Source: Nannochloris sp. 'desiccata'
Taxonomy: Eukaryota > Chlorophyta > Trebouxiophyceae > Chlorellales > Chlorellaceae
DNA length: 64,000 nt
Direction of reading: 5' to 3'
NCBI GenBank assembly: GCA_019044685.2
Contig: JAGTXX020000010.1
Location: forward strand, 868,001 to 932,000
Shown piece after piece: positions 33,172 to 43,687 of the stretch. The translations under genes were made by a program, and so were the position numbers. Position 1 is the first letter of the stretch. Every line of letters starts with the position of its first letter. The notes below the pieces were generated by a model that ran no database searches, was not told the origin of the DNA, and was given only the letters and a program-made list of their open reading frames with translations.

Positions 33172-35444
33172 ATGATGATGAATCTCAGCACCCGCCAGCC
33201 TGTATTGAAAGCCGGTTTGGCCACTCGCGCCAATGCCAATCTTAGCTCCAGCACCCACATGGCTGGATGCCCCATCTCCCGCCACTCGGCCGCAGTATCT
33301 GTTCCTGTAATTTGCCAGGAGCGTGTCTTGGTCGCTGTGCCTCGCGCTTCATACTCCAACGCTAACTACGGCCCTGTTGGTGGTGGTAAGTAAACTACTT
33401 GAATGATCGCGCAGTATCTGCAAACCAAAGGCGTGTCTCCGCTGAATCTTAACCTTACGTGGTATCCAGTCAAGTTATCTCACCCAGGGTTTCCCTTTTT
33501 TCTTTATTTTTAACGCAGATGCTAGGATTAAAGTAGTTGGTGTAGGTGGTGGCGGTGGTAATGCCGTCAACCGTATGATCAACAGCGGTCTTCAGGTAAA
33601 TATTCAGGCTTTTTGAAGCTTATATGCGCGCTGTGAAGCCTTGAAAACAAATCTCAAGTCATTCTGTTCTCATTCAAAAATTGATATAATTTCTATCATC
33701 GTTGCAGGGAGTGGAATTTTGGGCTGTAAACACCGATGCACAGGCCCTTGAAAAGCACGATGCTCTCAACAAACTTCAGATCGGCACCACACTCACTCGC
33801 GGTCTTGGTAAGTGCAAGGATCATCTCATCTAGAGCGATCAGTACCCATCTTGTTCTCTTTTTTTATCTCTTCATACTCAATTTCAACCTAACGCATGCC
33901 TATTTTCTCCTTTATATTACCAACTACTTACAGGAACTGGTGGCAAGCCCGAGCTCGGCGAGGAAGCCGCTCAAGAGTCCCACCAAGAGATTGCCTCTGC
34001 TCTGAATGGAGCCGATATGGTTTTCATCACTGCGGGCATGGGTGGTGGTACCGGAACCGGTGCTGCCCCTGTTGTGGCCCGTCTTTCCAAGGATATGGGT
34101 ATCCTTACCGTCGGTGTCGTTACCTATCCTTTCCAATTTGAAGGCAAACGCCGTGCTTCTCAAGCTACAGATGGCATCGACACTCTCAAGAAGAATGTTG
34201 ACACCTTAATTGTCATTCCTAACGACCGTCTTTTGGACGTTGTCGGTGAATCTACCCCTCTTCAAGATGCCTTCCTCCTTGCTGATGATGTCCTTCGCCA
34301 AGGTGTCCAGGGTATCTCGGACATTATTACTATCCCTGGTCTTGTAAATGTTGATTTCGCTGATGTGAAGGCCATTATGTGCAACTCTGGTACTGCTATG
34401 CTTGGTGTCGGTGTCTCTTCCGGTAAAAACCGTGCTGAAGAAGCTGCTATGGCTGCTACTTCCGCTCCCTTGATTGAACGTTCTATCGAAAGAGCTACTG
34501 GCATTGTCTACAACATCACCGGTGGTAAAGATCTCACTTTGGCTGAGGTCAACCGTGTCTCTGAGGTTGTCACCTCATTAGCTGATCCTAGTGCGAATGT
34601 CATCTTTGGCGCTGTCATTGATGATGCTTACGAGGGAGAGATCCACGTGACTATCATTGCAACTGGATTTGAACAGACGTTTGAGGAGAATTTGTTGGCT
34701 GGGAGGGTGCCTGCTGCGCGTGCTGTGGTACGTTTGAATAATAATACTAATGATACATATATTAATAATAATAAAAGTACTAGTAGCAGGGGGGGAGTAT
34801 ATACCAATAACCCTTCTAGCAAGAGGGGGATGGGTGGTGGTGCGATTGGTGGGAGCTGGTTGGGGGGAGAGCGAGGCGGCAGTAATTCTTCTTCTCCTTC
34901 TGCCTCTTCTTTTACTAGTCAGAGTGGAAATGGAGGTGTGGAGGAGGTGGTGAAGAGGCAATCTGCACGTGAACGTCTTGGATTTTAAAGAACATACTCG
35001 CAGTAGGTGGGTGGGCATAAATCAATACGAGTACTTGAATTTTGCTGTATCGCCCACCCTGAAGACCCTTTCTCTTTCTCCCCCTTTTTTCGTGGCTGCT
35101 ATTGACGAAAGCTCTGTCTGCGTAGTGACTGTTGCTGCCTCTCTCTGTTCCTACATCCAAACTCTGATCCCTCCTACCTTACCCCCTGTACCAGCTCTCT
35201 GCCTAAAGCAAAAAACAACAACGACCCCAAATTTCTCTCTTATTGTTTTAATTATGAAGATCGATCATGTATCTAACCATACTATTCTTCTACACTGTTC
35301 TTCCTTTCTCTCTTGCAGGGTGGGGAGGCTATCCCTCGTGTGACTGGTGTCAACGGTAATGGCGTCCCTCCTTCCCCCAAGACCGCTGCTGGCAAGGAGG
35401 CTGCTGGTGCAGGAGGTTTCTTAGGCCGCAGCTGGATCTCTTAA
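33172..35444 (+). CDS. FTSZ: Plastid division protein FtsZ
   Basis: Five exons, 33172-33385, 33519-33595, 33708-33807, 33934-34727 and 35319-35444, give 436 aa with consistent phases. FtsZ is the tubulin-like GTPase forming the stromal division ring. After a transit-like N-terminus of about 60 residues without an ER signal come [23 protein letters not shown], the tubulin signature [10 protein letters not shown], the T7 loop [13 protein letters not shown] and the conserved end of the GTPase domain. The last exon adds a short Gly/Ala/Lys-rich tail ending FLGRSWIS. Introns are about 113-133 nt except the fourth, which is 591 nt. Reading through that donor keeps the frame open for another 87 codons to a stop at 34986-34988, giving a different Asn/Ser/Gly-rich tail ending SARERLGF. 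Two isoforms are therefore possible. Confidence 0.95.
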
Positions 35445-35865
35445 AAAGAAAGCAGCAGCAGAAGAAGAATTAAATTAAAAATGAAACAATAATATTTTAT
35501 CAGATCCAACAGCTGCCATGATGGGTCTATCTGTGTTTTACCTCCCCTTTGTGCAACAACCTCCCCCCCCCCCCCCCTGTGTTTTACATATTTCAAGACG
35601 GCAAATTCTTCGTTTTTTAAAGTTTTATCTAGCAAGAACCGAGGCTACTAACAACCACAAAAATCAACTAGACAAAAAGAAAGATTTAGTAGTGGCTCGT
35701 GGGGGGTGTCCCCGCTTTTCTTTTTATTATTCTTCGACGCTCCCATTATCTGTAAACAAGAAAACAAATTACAGCAGCTACACCCCCCCGTTCATAATTA
35801 CTAGTGCATTAATTTGAGTAGGCAACGTTATTAATTGAATCTGATTAAATAACAACCCATACCAA
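35445..35865. other. Convergent 3' spacer with poly-C tract
   Basis: A 421-bp spacer between FtsZ and the phosphoesterase gene. It contains a run of 15 C at 35563-35577, which is likely length-variable. A TGTAA motif lies near 35751. No gene is seen. Confidence 0.5.
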
Positions 35866-37072
35866 CTATCCAACCACCCATGGGGCTTTGTCAACTATGT
35901 GTGGCATTCGTTCGTTGTTTCTATAATAGTCCGACCAATATGCACTCTTTTGCGGCGTCACCCCTCCATCTAGTTCACTATCCCACACCACCAATGGTTC
36001 CCACCCTCGACCGCCATCTCTCCGTCGCATTTGATCCCGGGGATACCCCAAAGGCCATTGAACAAATCGTATCCTATTGATTACTTGATCCTGGGTAAAG
36101 TGGGTATGTCCAAATATATGAACGTGAGGTTTCAAAGAAAGGACACGATTGGCTAGATAGGTGCTGCCTGAAGCTTTGGCGAGGTTTGGGTAATGCAGCA
36201 TGCGTTTTTCAGGAAGGAGATCTTGCAGTGGTAAAAAATGAGAAAAAGAAATCACCGCCGGCTGGGACCGTCCTGGTTTTCTTTTTTCTTCTTCTTCTTT
36301 TACTTCTCCATTATTCTTAGGTAGAAGAATCCTATCATCATTCAAGGCATCTTCTGATTCTCTACTACGATCCTTGTTGATTTCTTCTAGTATCTGCCCA
36401 AATAACGGATCATTCAAGGCATCAAAATATCTCGCTATAGAGTTGTTTGAGGTATCTAGTGTGGGTTCAGAAGTCCAAGTACAGGCATGGAAATCCTACA
36501 AAAAACAATAGAAGCATCAGTAATATCGGAAAGTTTCACCGGCTGCAGCTCTGATGTTTTAAAATTCATGATAGTGTGGGGGGAGGGGGGGGGGGAATTC
36601 CGTTCGAACTTACCATCATGACTCTTTCTATGGGTAGGGCACCAGGTATGTCTGGTTCTTGATCCCAATCTGCGTGATACCATGACCATATAGGCACGAT
36701 CCAAACACCTTGAGCGACGTCTTGGTTCTGGCTAGAAGCGTTTGAAGAAGGGAGGGGAACTTTTTTGGGAGAGGTAAAAACGCCGAGTTCTGTGCAAAGG
36801 TCTTGAATTCTGTGCAGTTTTTCTATTGAATCGTATTGATTACGCTCAGCTTTACGTGTCCATAGTTCGTGGTTTCCGAGGCAGAAGAAGCAGTAGCCGT
36901 AGGAAGAGGAAAGGAGTTGTAAAGTTTTGCGGAGGGTTGTGAGATCGTCTGAGACATCTCCCGCGACGATGAGCACATCACTTTGGCGAGAAGTAGCTGC
37001 ACAGTGGGCTTCTACCCATTCCATGTTTTCTTTGTGGTCTGAATGCACATCAGAAATCACGTAGACCTTCAT
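35866..37072 (-). CDS. Calcineurin-like metallophosphoesterase
   Basis: Exons 36614-37072 and 35866-36495 encode 362 aa; the intron is 118 nt (GTAAGT, TTGTAG, phase 0) and contains a G-rich run. The two-metal phosphoesterase motifs appear in order: SDVHSDH at the N-terminus, GDVSDD, GNHELW and, near residue 280, FGHTH. The preceding ISFSHFLP is probably the metal-binding His segment. The start M1 is fixed because the first metal motif begins at residue 7. The family includes many small cytosolic phosphatases of unknown substrate; plant and algal homologues resemble this layout. A charged low-complexity insert (about residues 190-225) interrupts the fold. A TATAAA motif lies 14 nt before the ATG. 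Confidence 0.88.
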
Positions 37073-37496
37073 TATTGCTTTTTATATTATGAGATGTTGA
37101 ATAAAAGCAAAAGTTTGATCCAGATGCAATTCAAATGGTCGCAAAGAATATAAAGCCGATCCTCACCGAAAGCGGCTATACTATCAGCAAAAAAAAGTTA
37201 TTTATTTGATGCACAGCGATAATTTTGTGTGGTTTGGCTTCTTTTGGTTTCTGGCCACCTTTTTTCATTCCTTCTTTTCCGATTGACCACGACTTTTTTC
37301 CCAACTCACCCTCGGACATACGCCCTCGATGCTCCGAGCACGACCTTGATACTATTTCAGTCATTTAAACTCCATATAGAAGATGAAGAACCCATACTCA
37401 CGCCTAGATTAATTGCCAATAGGAGTTTTACATTCAATTCGTCAATTCGAACAGCCGCCGCCTTGATTCCTCAATCGCATTGAAACAAAGAAAACC
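37073..37496. promoter_or_regulatory. Divergent promoter region (424 bp)
   Basis: Head-to-head spacer between the metallophosphoesterase and the phosphatase gene at 37497. A TATAAAA motif at 37080-37086 reads toward the former. No clear TATA element is seen close to the latter. No further gene is recognised. Confidence 0.45.
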
Positions 37497-38576
37497 ATGA
37501 CGACACCAAACAACAACCCAGCAGCTACCATGGCAGGTCGTTTACTACCTTCATTACCCCCACTCCCAGTCCCACTCGAATACAGAGGCCCTACTCCATG
37601 GTCCAACTGGGTGATCAAGGGTAGACTCATTGCAGGCGCCTTTCCTTCCTCCACCGACGACACCGAAACTGATTTAATCCTCACGAAACTACTGGAACTC
37701 GGTATAGATACGTTTGTTTGTTTACAAGCTGAGTTTTCCATGGCCACTCCTGAGGCTGTTTGGAGATCTGGGCAAGCTTTACGTCCTTATGTCAAAGACG
37801 CCCAGCGCCTACTGATCCATGCACGTGCTACAAACAGCTCTCGGATAACCCAAACTCGACTTGATTTACTGCATTTACCAATCATCGATGGTGCAGTTAC
37901 ATCTGATTTGGCGTTGAGCAAACTTGCTGACGACTGCTGCCGAAGAATTTTGAATGGCGAAAGAATGTATGTTCACTGCTGGGGAGGTCACGGGAGGACC
38001 GGAACTTTAATTGCTGTTATGTTGTCCAGACTCTACGGGCTTACCACCGAGGAAGCGTTACTCTACACTCAAGTACTACATGATGTACGAAAATACCCTC
38101 AAAATGTCCGATCCCCGCAAACAAAAGTGCAGTTTGAGCAAGTAAGAAGAATATTGGCCTTGGAGCGGGTAGGCATCAAGGCTTTAGAGTATCAATGGCC
38201 TGAATTGCCTTTAAAGCCCTATGCAGCAAATGAAATGCATTTTCCAGGTTCAAAAACAATGTCAAATGCGTATAGGCTGCCTCCCCCTGCACCTATGAAT
38301 AGTAACTCACCTGTGTTTATTAGGCCAGATACGTCAATGTCAAGCGCGAAAGCCATGGCGGCGGCTGCAGCTTTGGATCCTCCTGTTAGGTCGAGTAGTT
38401 TGATTCCTGCTGGTGTGCAAGGCGGGGATGAAACAGAAAGTACCGTTGTTAGACGAAATAATTCCTCTCCACAGCCATTAGACCCAGATGGGGCTAACGC
38501 TTCTGCTGCAAAGAGCAAAGTTGGATTGCAGCTGGTACTTCCATTGGCTTCCTCTGATGGCAGTACAGTACAGTAG
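37497..38576 (+). CDS. Dual-specificity/tyrosine phosphatase-like protein
   Basis: Single exon, 359 aa. The active-site P-loop HCWGGHGRTGT (Cys near residue 160) fits the HCX5R signature. Upstream are the family beta-strand IDTFVCLQAEFS, where the Cys-containing strand resembles atypical PTP-like phosphatases, and WVIKGRLIAGAFPSS, a typical N-terminal strand. LDLLHLPIIDGAVTSD contains the candidate general-acid Asp. After the catalytic helix, a Pro/Ser/Ala-rich C-terminal tail of about 110 residues appears disordered. The fold is that of plant and algal PTP-like proteins with unknown substrates. It is unrelated in detail to the phosphatase at 555-1725, whose loop is HCIHGKDRTG. In-frame Met residues at 1 and 12 are both possible starts. 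Confidence 0.85.
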   Translation: MTTPNNNPAATMAGRLLPSLPPLPVPLEYRGPTPWSNWVIKGRLIAGAFPSSTDDTETDLILTKLLELGIDTFVCLQAEFSMATPEAVWRSGQALRPYVKDAQRLLIHARATNSSRITQTRLDLLHLPIIDGAVTSDLALSKLADDCCRRILNGERMYVHCWGGHGRTGTLIAVMLSRLYGLTTEEALLYTQVLHDVRKYPQNVRSPQTKVQFEQVRRILALERVGIKALEYQWPELPLKPYAANEMHFPGSKTMSNAYRLPPPAPMNSNSPVFIRPDTSMSSAKAMAAAAALDPPVRSSSLIPAGVQGGDETESTVVRRNNSSPQPLDPDGANASAAKSKVGLQLVLPLASSDGSTVQ

Positions 38577-38958
38577 CACAGTGAGAAAGATGATTTATTG
38601 ATATTATGGCGAAACCAAATCCCAATAAACAAAGTGTAGAGCATCGATTAAGAGACTAGGCTGTCCCAGCATATGAGCGCTCTACTATTAGGATAGAGCG
38701 TCTACCTTTTCCCCTCGCATATCCCGCACCTTCTGTATACTTGCCGACCTCTCATTTTATAGCAACCGACTCCAATAAAAAAAAAAGGCGGGCGTACTAT
38801 TTCTGACAGTATGATATCTGGAATGCATTTTTTTTCTTTCTTTCTTTCTCTTATTTATTTTGACTTTAATTAACAGTATTCGCCCATTGCTACTTCTATC
38901 CAATAACAATAACAGCAATCAAATGCATGACTTCAGTATATATACTATACGGCAGCTT
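38577..38958. other. Convergent 3' spacer (382 bp)
   Basis: AT- and pyrimidine-rich spacer between two stop codons, with a short CTTT repeat near 38835-38850 and an A-run near 38777. No gene is seen. Confidence 0.5.
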
Positions 38959-39875
38959 CTATATAAACATATGTAAACTCATATCATTAAAGGCTGCAGT
39001 CACTGGGAATCCATTCTCAGGCAGCGAAATTTCGAAAACTTTGGAATTTTCAACGAAACCAAGCAATGTTTCAGGTCTTTTCTGTTGTTCTTGTTGTGAT
39101 GTAGACAGCATAGACCATCGTTCGTGATATTTGGAAAAAGAGTTCCCTATAATAACAACATTTTGCAAAGTCTCTGAAGCTACATTTGTTGTCAAGAGGC
39201 TGTCAGTCAAGTCGGCTTCACAATGAGGCATAAAAAATAAAGTAGGCTGTTTAGCTATTCTTCTGCCGTTTTCGTTCTCTTTGATGATATCTATACCACA
39301 TAATGGAAGTATTAAATGGTCGTGAAGTGAAAACACTGGGTCAAAAGCCTCAGGACGGGCTATTAAATTTGAAAGTAATGATGACAGCTGGCAGGCGAGG
39401 GCCAATTGATATCGGATGTGCACTCCTCCAAGCTGATCTAGAGATCCTAAACCGTAAATAACTAGGTTTTTGATTGCAGAAACCAGTAGTGATGGGTCAG
39501 TTGTTGATGTAGTCTCTATTCTTGCAGGCAGCCTGGCTGTGGATAAGGTAGCTAGAAAAGTGGAATAAAATTTAGAACAAAGAAGCTCCCGTCGGGCGTC
39601 TTCTACTGCCTCTATGTGTCGAGCCGTAGATTTTTCTGTTGGTTCTATTGACATGTTGGGTGCAGAGTTCAAGGAGGGACGAGTAAGGCCTGCATAATAT
39701 GAATAATGAAGTTTAAATGAAAGGTGCCGTTTTGGGGGGAACCAAGCTGACAACATCATCAGCTAGATAGCATTGATGTTGTTTAGGAATGGGATTGGAG
39801 ATAATTAGGCGTACCGTTAGCGTTTCCTCCTTTTCTACGTTTCCCTTTCTTTGCCACTTCCCACCCTCCATCCAT
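38959..39875 (-). CDS. SRR1: SRR1-like protein (sensitivity to red light reduced 1 family)
   Basis: Exons 39815-39875 and 38959-39689 encode 263 aa; the intron is 125 nt with GTACGC and ATGCAG ends. SRR1 family members act in light signalling and circadian timing in plants, and a related yeast protein (Ber1) affects microtubules; the molecular function is unsettled. Family segments seen are VIYGLGSL with a following SRYQLALA-like stretch (HIRYQLALACQLS), TLFFMPHCEADLTDSLL and NVVIIGNSFSKY. The first exon codes for a basic leader, MDGGWEVAKKGKRRK, typical of the SRR1 N-terminus, which supports the chosen start over an ATG inside the intron. The gene is tandem with WDR18 upstream. Confidence 0.87.
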
Positions 39876-40192
39876 TTTGGAACTACTTGGTTTAGAATTT
39901 CTAGATCAGATTCGATGCATCGATTAGCTTAATTCGTAGAAAATGCCAATAACCATAATCAAATAGCACTAACTATACCAAATTCACTTTTATTTATATT
40001 AACTTATAATTCCTGTTGCCTCTATTGCTCCAATTCTTACGATTGTATTTCATTATTTTTCCTTCTGCTCGCCGGCGGAGCTACTGCCTCTTGGGCGGAG
40101 CTACTGCCTCATCTTTTTAACATTGGCACTGACTAGACTAAAGCATATCATTCAAGAGAAGACTTAACACTGCGATATTAATACAATAAAGA
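39876..40192. other. Tandem intergenic spacer with short direct repeat
   Basis: A 317-bp spacer between the SRR1 start and the WDR18 stop, holding the SRR1 promoter. It contains two 17-bp copies of GGCGGAGCTACTGCCTC at 40074-40090 and 40094-40110, set 20 bp apart. Confidence 0.55.
40074..40110. repeat. Tandem direct repeat, two copies of a 17-bp unit
   Basis: GGCGGAGCTACTGCCTC occurs twice, 20 bp apart, in the spacer upstream of SRR1. It may be a duplication or a short regulatory repeat. Confidence 0.8.
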
Positions 40193-41884
40193 TCATCTCT
40201 GCAACATATCTCGTTGTAGCTGGGCATTCAGATCACCCCACTGCTTTGCCAATGCCAATGCCTTGTCTGCCTGTTCTTTCAACTTCAAATTTTCTGCACG
40301 CAAAGCTGCAACAACTTCACTTTCTTCTTTACCATCATCTTGAAAACCCATCGCAGTCTCATTATCACCACCATTTGCACTAGACTTCTCGACGAACCTG
40401 TCAACAGAAATGTCGCCCCTTCCATAAATATCCCCAACCTGACCGCTCCCATCCAGCACTACAAAACCACCTTCCCACGGTTTCAAGGTTCCCATTTGAC
40501 CTGGATATTTACTCAATTGCGCCAGTGGTTGCAACCTCTGTGGTCCTTTTCTTCCAGTACTACCAGTACCGCTTGCAATACCACTGGCACCGCCGTTATT
40601 ACCCTTACCTCTACCACCACCACCACCACCACCACCAGCAGCAGGCATGCATTCAGGCTTTTGTAGCACAATAACCCCTGAAACAGGCCCTTTTACAGGC
40701 GAAGAGAAAGTTCGTATAGGTTGTCTACTTCTCAAATCCCACACCATGACTGAAGAATCTTCACTACCGGAGAGAAGCATCGAGCCAGTACCAGTTAAAG
40801 CCAGGCACGTGACCGATTGAGAATGACCTAGCATTGGAATATACTCCCTCTGTTCTTCTCCGTTTGCTGCTACTGCTGCGTCTCCTACTAATGAGATATC
40901 GTAAATTATTCCTGTAGATGATCCTACATAGACAGAATGCTCACCAGGGTCTAATGCTAGAGCACTTAATGGGGAAGGCAATGTCACGCTGCGTAAGACA
41001 ACACCCGAGCCTAAACTTCTAATTTTTATTGTTCTATCTAAACTAGTAGACACCACAAGAGCATGCCCACCACCAGATCCGACTGCTACCGAGGTGACCG
41101 GTAACGTGTGATCACTCCAAGAGTGAAGAGGAGAGAGAGAGCTGCCTCCCAATTGGGGGAGAGGGGTCGCTACATCAAGCACTTCAGCGAGCAGCCAGGC
41201 AGTGACCAAAGTATCCTCTCCGCCTGTAATAAGCTCCCCACCACAGTCTGTGAATGATAGGCATGTTACTTTTTTATAATGGCAGGGCCAGCTTCGTAGT
41301 AAGCGTCCAGAAGTGACTTCCCAAAGGTGGACAGCGCCGGAAATTCCACCGGCTGCACAATAGGCGCCATCTTTGGTGCACGTGAGAGCTGTTATTTGTT
41401 CAGGAGGGAAACTACGCTGATGGATTTGGTCCTGAAAATAACAGTATTAGAAATTATTGCTTAAAATGTGTGGTTTAAATTCTGATGCAGAAAATGAAAG
41501 AGTGCAGAACAATTGGTGGTGGCCGGGAAAATATTAAATTCACTAAATCTTTACCTTGTGCCATGTCCAGGTGTGGACTGCAGGTTTGCCTGATTGTGCT
41601 GAAATAAAGTAATCGCTCCCTAGGAGCGAGATTCCGTTCGGTGGGCAAGCGTTGGCCTTATATGTTGTGAGAGCTGTGCCGGTGTTGACATCCCTGTGAG
41701 AAGAGAAAATTAAATTTAAAATTGATTTGATGAGAGAGTTCTGTTGGAATCGACATATATTGATCATTGTGTACACTGCATTCCAATGCTTTACAAGTTG
41801 ATTTCCTTGCGCATGCATGGATCCTCACCATGCAGTGATGTTTGATTCGGTGCTGGAAGATACCAGCAGCACTTCTTGGTTCAT
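40193..41884 (-). CDS. WDR18: WDR18/IPI3-like WD40 protein (60S ribosome assembly)
   Basis: Exons 41829-41884, 41555-41693 and 40193-41431 encode 477 aa; introns are 135 and 123 nt. WDR18 (yeast Ipi3) is part of the Rix1 complex with PELP1 and TEX10 that remodels pre-60S particles with the AAA ATPase MDN1. The N-terminus MNQEVLLVSSSTESNITAWD, the segment VHTWTWHKDQIHQRSF, and KDGAYCAAGGISGAVHLWEV are strongly WDR18-like. WD repeats continue (CLSFTDCGGELITGGEDTLV, SVAVGSGGGHALVVSTSLDRTIKI, CLALTGTGSMLLSGSEDSSVMVWDL). A poly-Gly/Asn insert follows, and a short C-terminal coiled coil (about 440-475) matches the Ipi3 dimerisation helix. It is divergent from the alpha/beta hydrolase gene. Confidence 0.92.
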
Positions 41885-42119
41885 ATTGTAGCACCAAATA
41901 TTAGCATGAATATACTATAGATACTATAAATATGTGGATATGCTGCAAGAAATGAGTTCAAACTTTTAACGACCAAAAAGTTTACAAATTGTCCAAGATG
42001 CAGCCTTGGATACTTTTCCCCAGCATTACAGCCTTGCTCTCTAATTTGAATCAACAATGAAACCTATTTTAAAGAATACCCAGTTTGTTTAGTCTCTTAA
42101 AAGGGCTGAAAGGTGAACC

Positions 42120-43023
42120 ATGTCGTCATTAATGCTCGTCCAAACAAATTCGTCGGAACTTGAAGTTGAGCTTAGTCCTGTAGCAAAGCCCCGGTTTCCC
42201 AACGCAGGAGTCTTAATAATACATCCATATGCCGGATTAGGGGGCTCTATGAATGATTTTGTCGTTGCAGAACTCCATAGGTATACAACCTTATTCTTTG
42301 CCGTCTCTGCACCTGCTTTTTTGTCTTTTAATTCCGTTATTCTCTCTCAATCTTCTTTTCAGGCAAGCTGTTGCAAGTCAAAACTTTGCTCTTGTCATGC
42401 GATACAATCAACGTGGAGTCGGCCGTTCAAAAGGCCGTCGATTCGCTTTTAAAAACCTTCGAGGCGATCAAGATGTCGCCGACGTGCCACACATGGTTGA
42501 ATTCCTTTCTACCCAACTATCTTCCCCTGATTCTTCTTCTAATGCAAGAATTATAGTGATAGGCTACAGTTTCGGTGCATGTTTAGCTGCATACGCTCTC
42601 CAAGACCCCAAAGTTGCTGTTTATATCGGTATTAGTTTCCCTTTAGGCGGACTCACAGCATTGCTACAAACCAAAAAAGGCTTTGATTTGATGTGTAAAG
42701 CAACAAACGTACCGAGATTATTGGTTTTAGGTTCTGAAGATCAATATACAAAGCTAGCTGCAATGGAGGAAGCGATGGCAGCTGGAGGAGGGGTGCGAAT
42801 ACTTGAGGAAGAAGAAGAAGAGAATAGAAACAGTGGAGGTGGTGTGTGTAGTTTGGCTGGTTCACCTCCAGCGGTGGTGAGTTTGGCAGAGCAGCAACAG
42901 CAGCAGGGAGATAAGAAACCATTGTTACTTAAGGTTTTTAGTGCAAATACTCATTTTTGGGAATCAGATTCTGCGTTAATGGTAGAATATTGTCTAGGGT
43001 GGATAGAACAGCAGCTCAGTTGA
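42120..43023 (+). CDS. Alpha/beta hydrolase (dienelactone hydrolase-like fold)
   Basis: Exons 42120-42280 and 42363-43023 give 273 aa. The intron is short (82 nt, GTATAC, TTTCAG). After the strand GVLIIHPYAGLGGSMND comes the nucleophile elbow GYSFGACLAAYAL with the expected Ser in GxSxG. RGVGRSKGRR before it and DVADVPHMVEFL are typical of the KANL3/alpha-beta family found in many eukaryotes and bacteria. Near the end the frame holds LLVLGSEDQYTK (acid residue) and ANTHFWESD (catalytic His), so the triad looks complete. A Gln/Gly/Glu-rich insert lies before the His. No signal peptide is seen. The substrate is unknown. Confidence 0.88.
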
Positions 43024-43687
43024 GAAAATCAGCAAGGGTACTTTAGAAATTAATGCAGCTTTCCATTTGTGGAAAGCGCCGGGATTTTTTTAAATTTTCT
43101 TAATGACTAAAATTCCAAATGTGATGTTGCTGTGATTAAAGCGTGTGAATTTGGTTGAATCTCTTAGTATCCTGGGGCAGAGCTACTAAATTTCCACATA
43201 TAGCAATATCAAATTCTTCAAGTGCAGGTAAGTTGCCACCGCAGTATATTTATTAAACCCGTTTATTTTGAGAAAGGTCAAACAAGCTGAACAAAAATTG
43301 ATCGGATCAATGATAGGATCCGATGGCATCCAACCGCCCAAGCCTTGGAGTCCTACTGTATAAGATTCGTTCTTACTAAGAAAGGTCACCAAGTTGCAGG
43401 TTACCTGCAAGTTAGCCTTCAAGCTGAGGAATCACAAAGCCAGCAAGGCATCGTCAGTGGGGGACTAATGGATAGGTAGCTGTCTTATTCGGAATAGAAG
43501 TTTGTCGGTATGTACGTAGACCCAAAATCGTCCTCAGGCTGGTGCAGCTGCGAGCGCTGTGGCGGTGCAGCAGCCTGGCTGGCACTAATAGAATAGGACC
43601 TCTTATGTGATTACATAATCCAACACTGATTGCTTCTTTTATCCCTTTATTTTATTTGAGTTCATCAGTACGGAGTGTTATCCAACC
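43024..43687. other. Gene-free spacer with two inverted repeats
   Basis: A 664-bp spacer holding the 3' UTR of the hydrolase and the promoter of the carbonic anhydrase. It contains a perfect 17-bp palindrome (TTGCAGGT-T-ACCTGCAA) at 43394-43410 and a GC-rich hairpin at 43535-43576 with 12 of 13 arm positions pairing. No protein frame is convincing. Confidence 0.45.
43535..43576. repeat. GC-rich hairpin
   Basis: The arms CAGGCTGGTGCAG and GTGCAGCAGCCTG pair at 12 of 13 positions with a loop of about 16 nt. It lies in a gene-free stretch upstream of the carbonic anhydrase. Confidence 0.65.
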
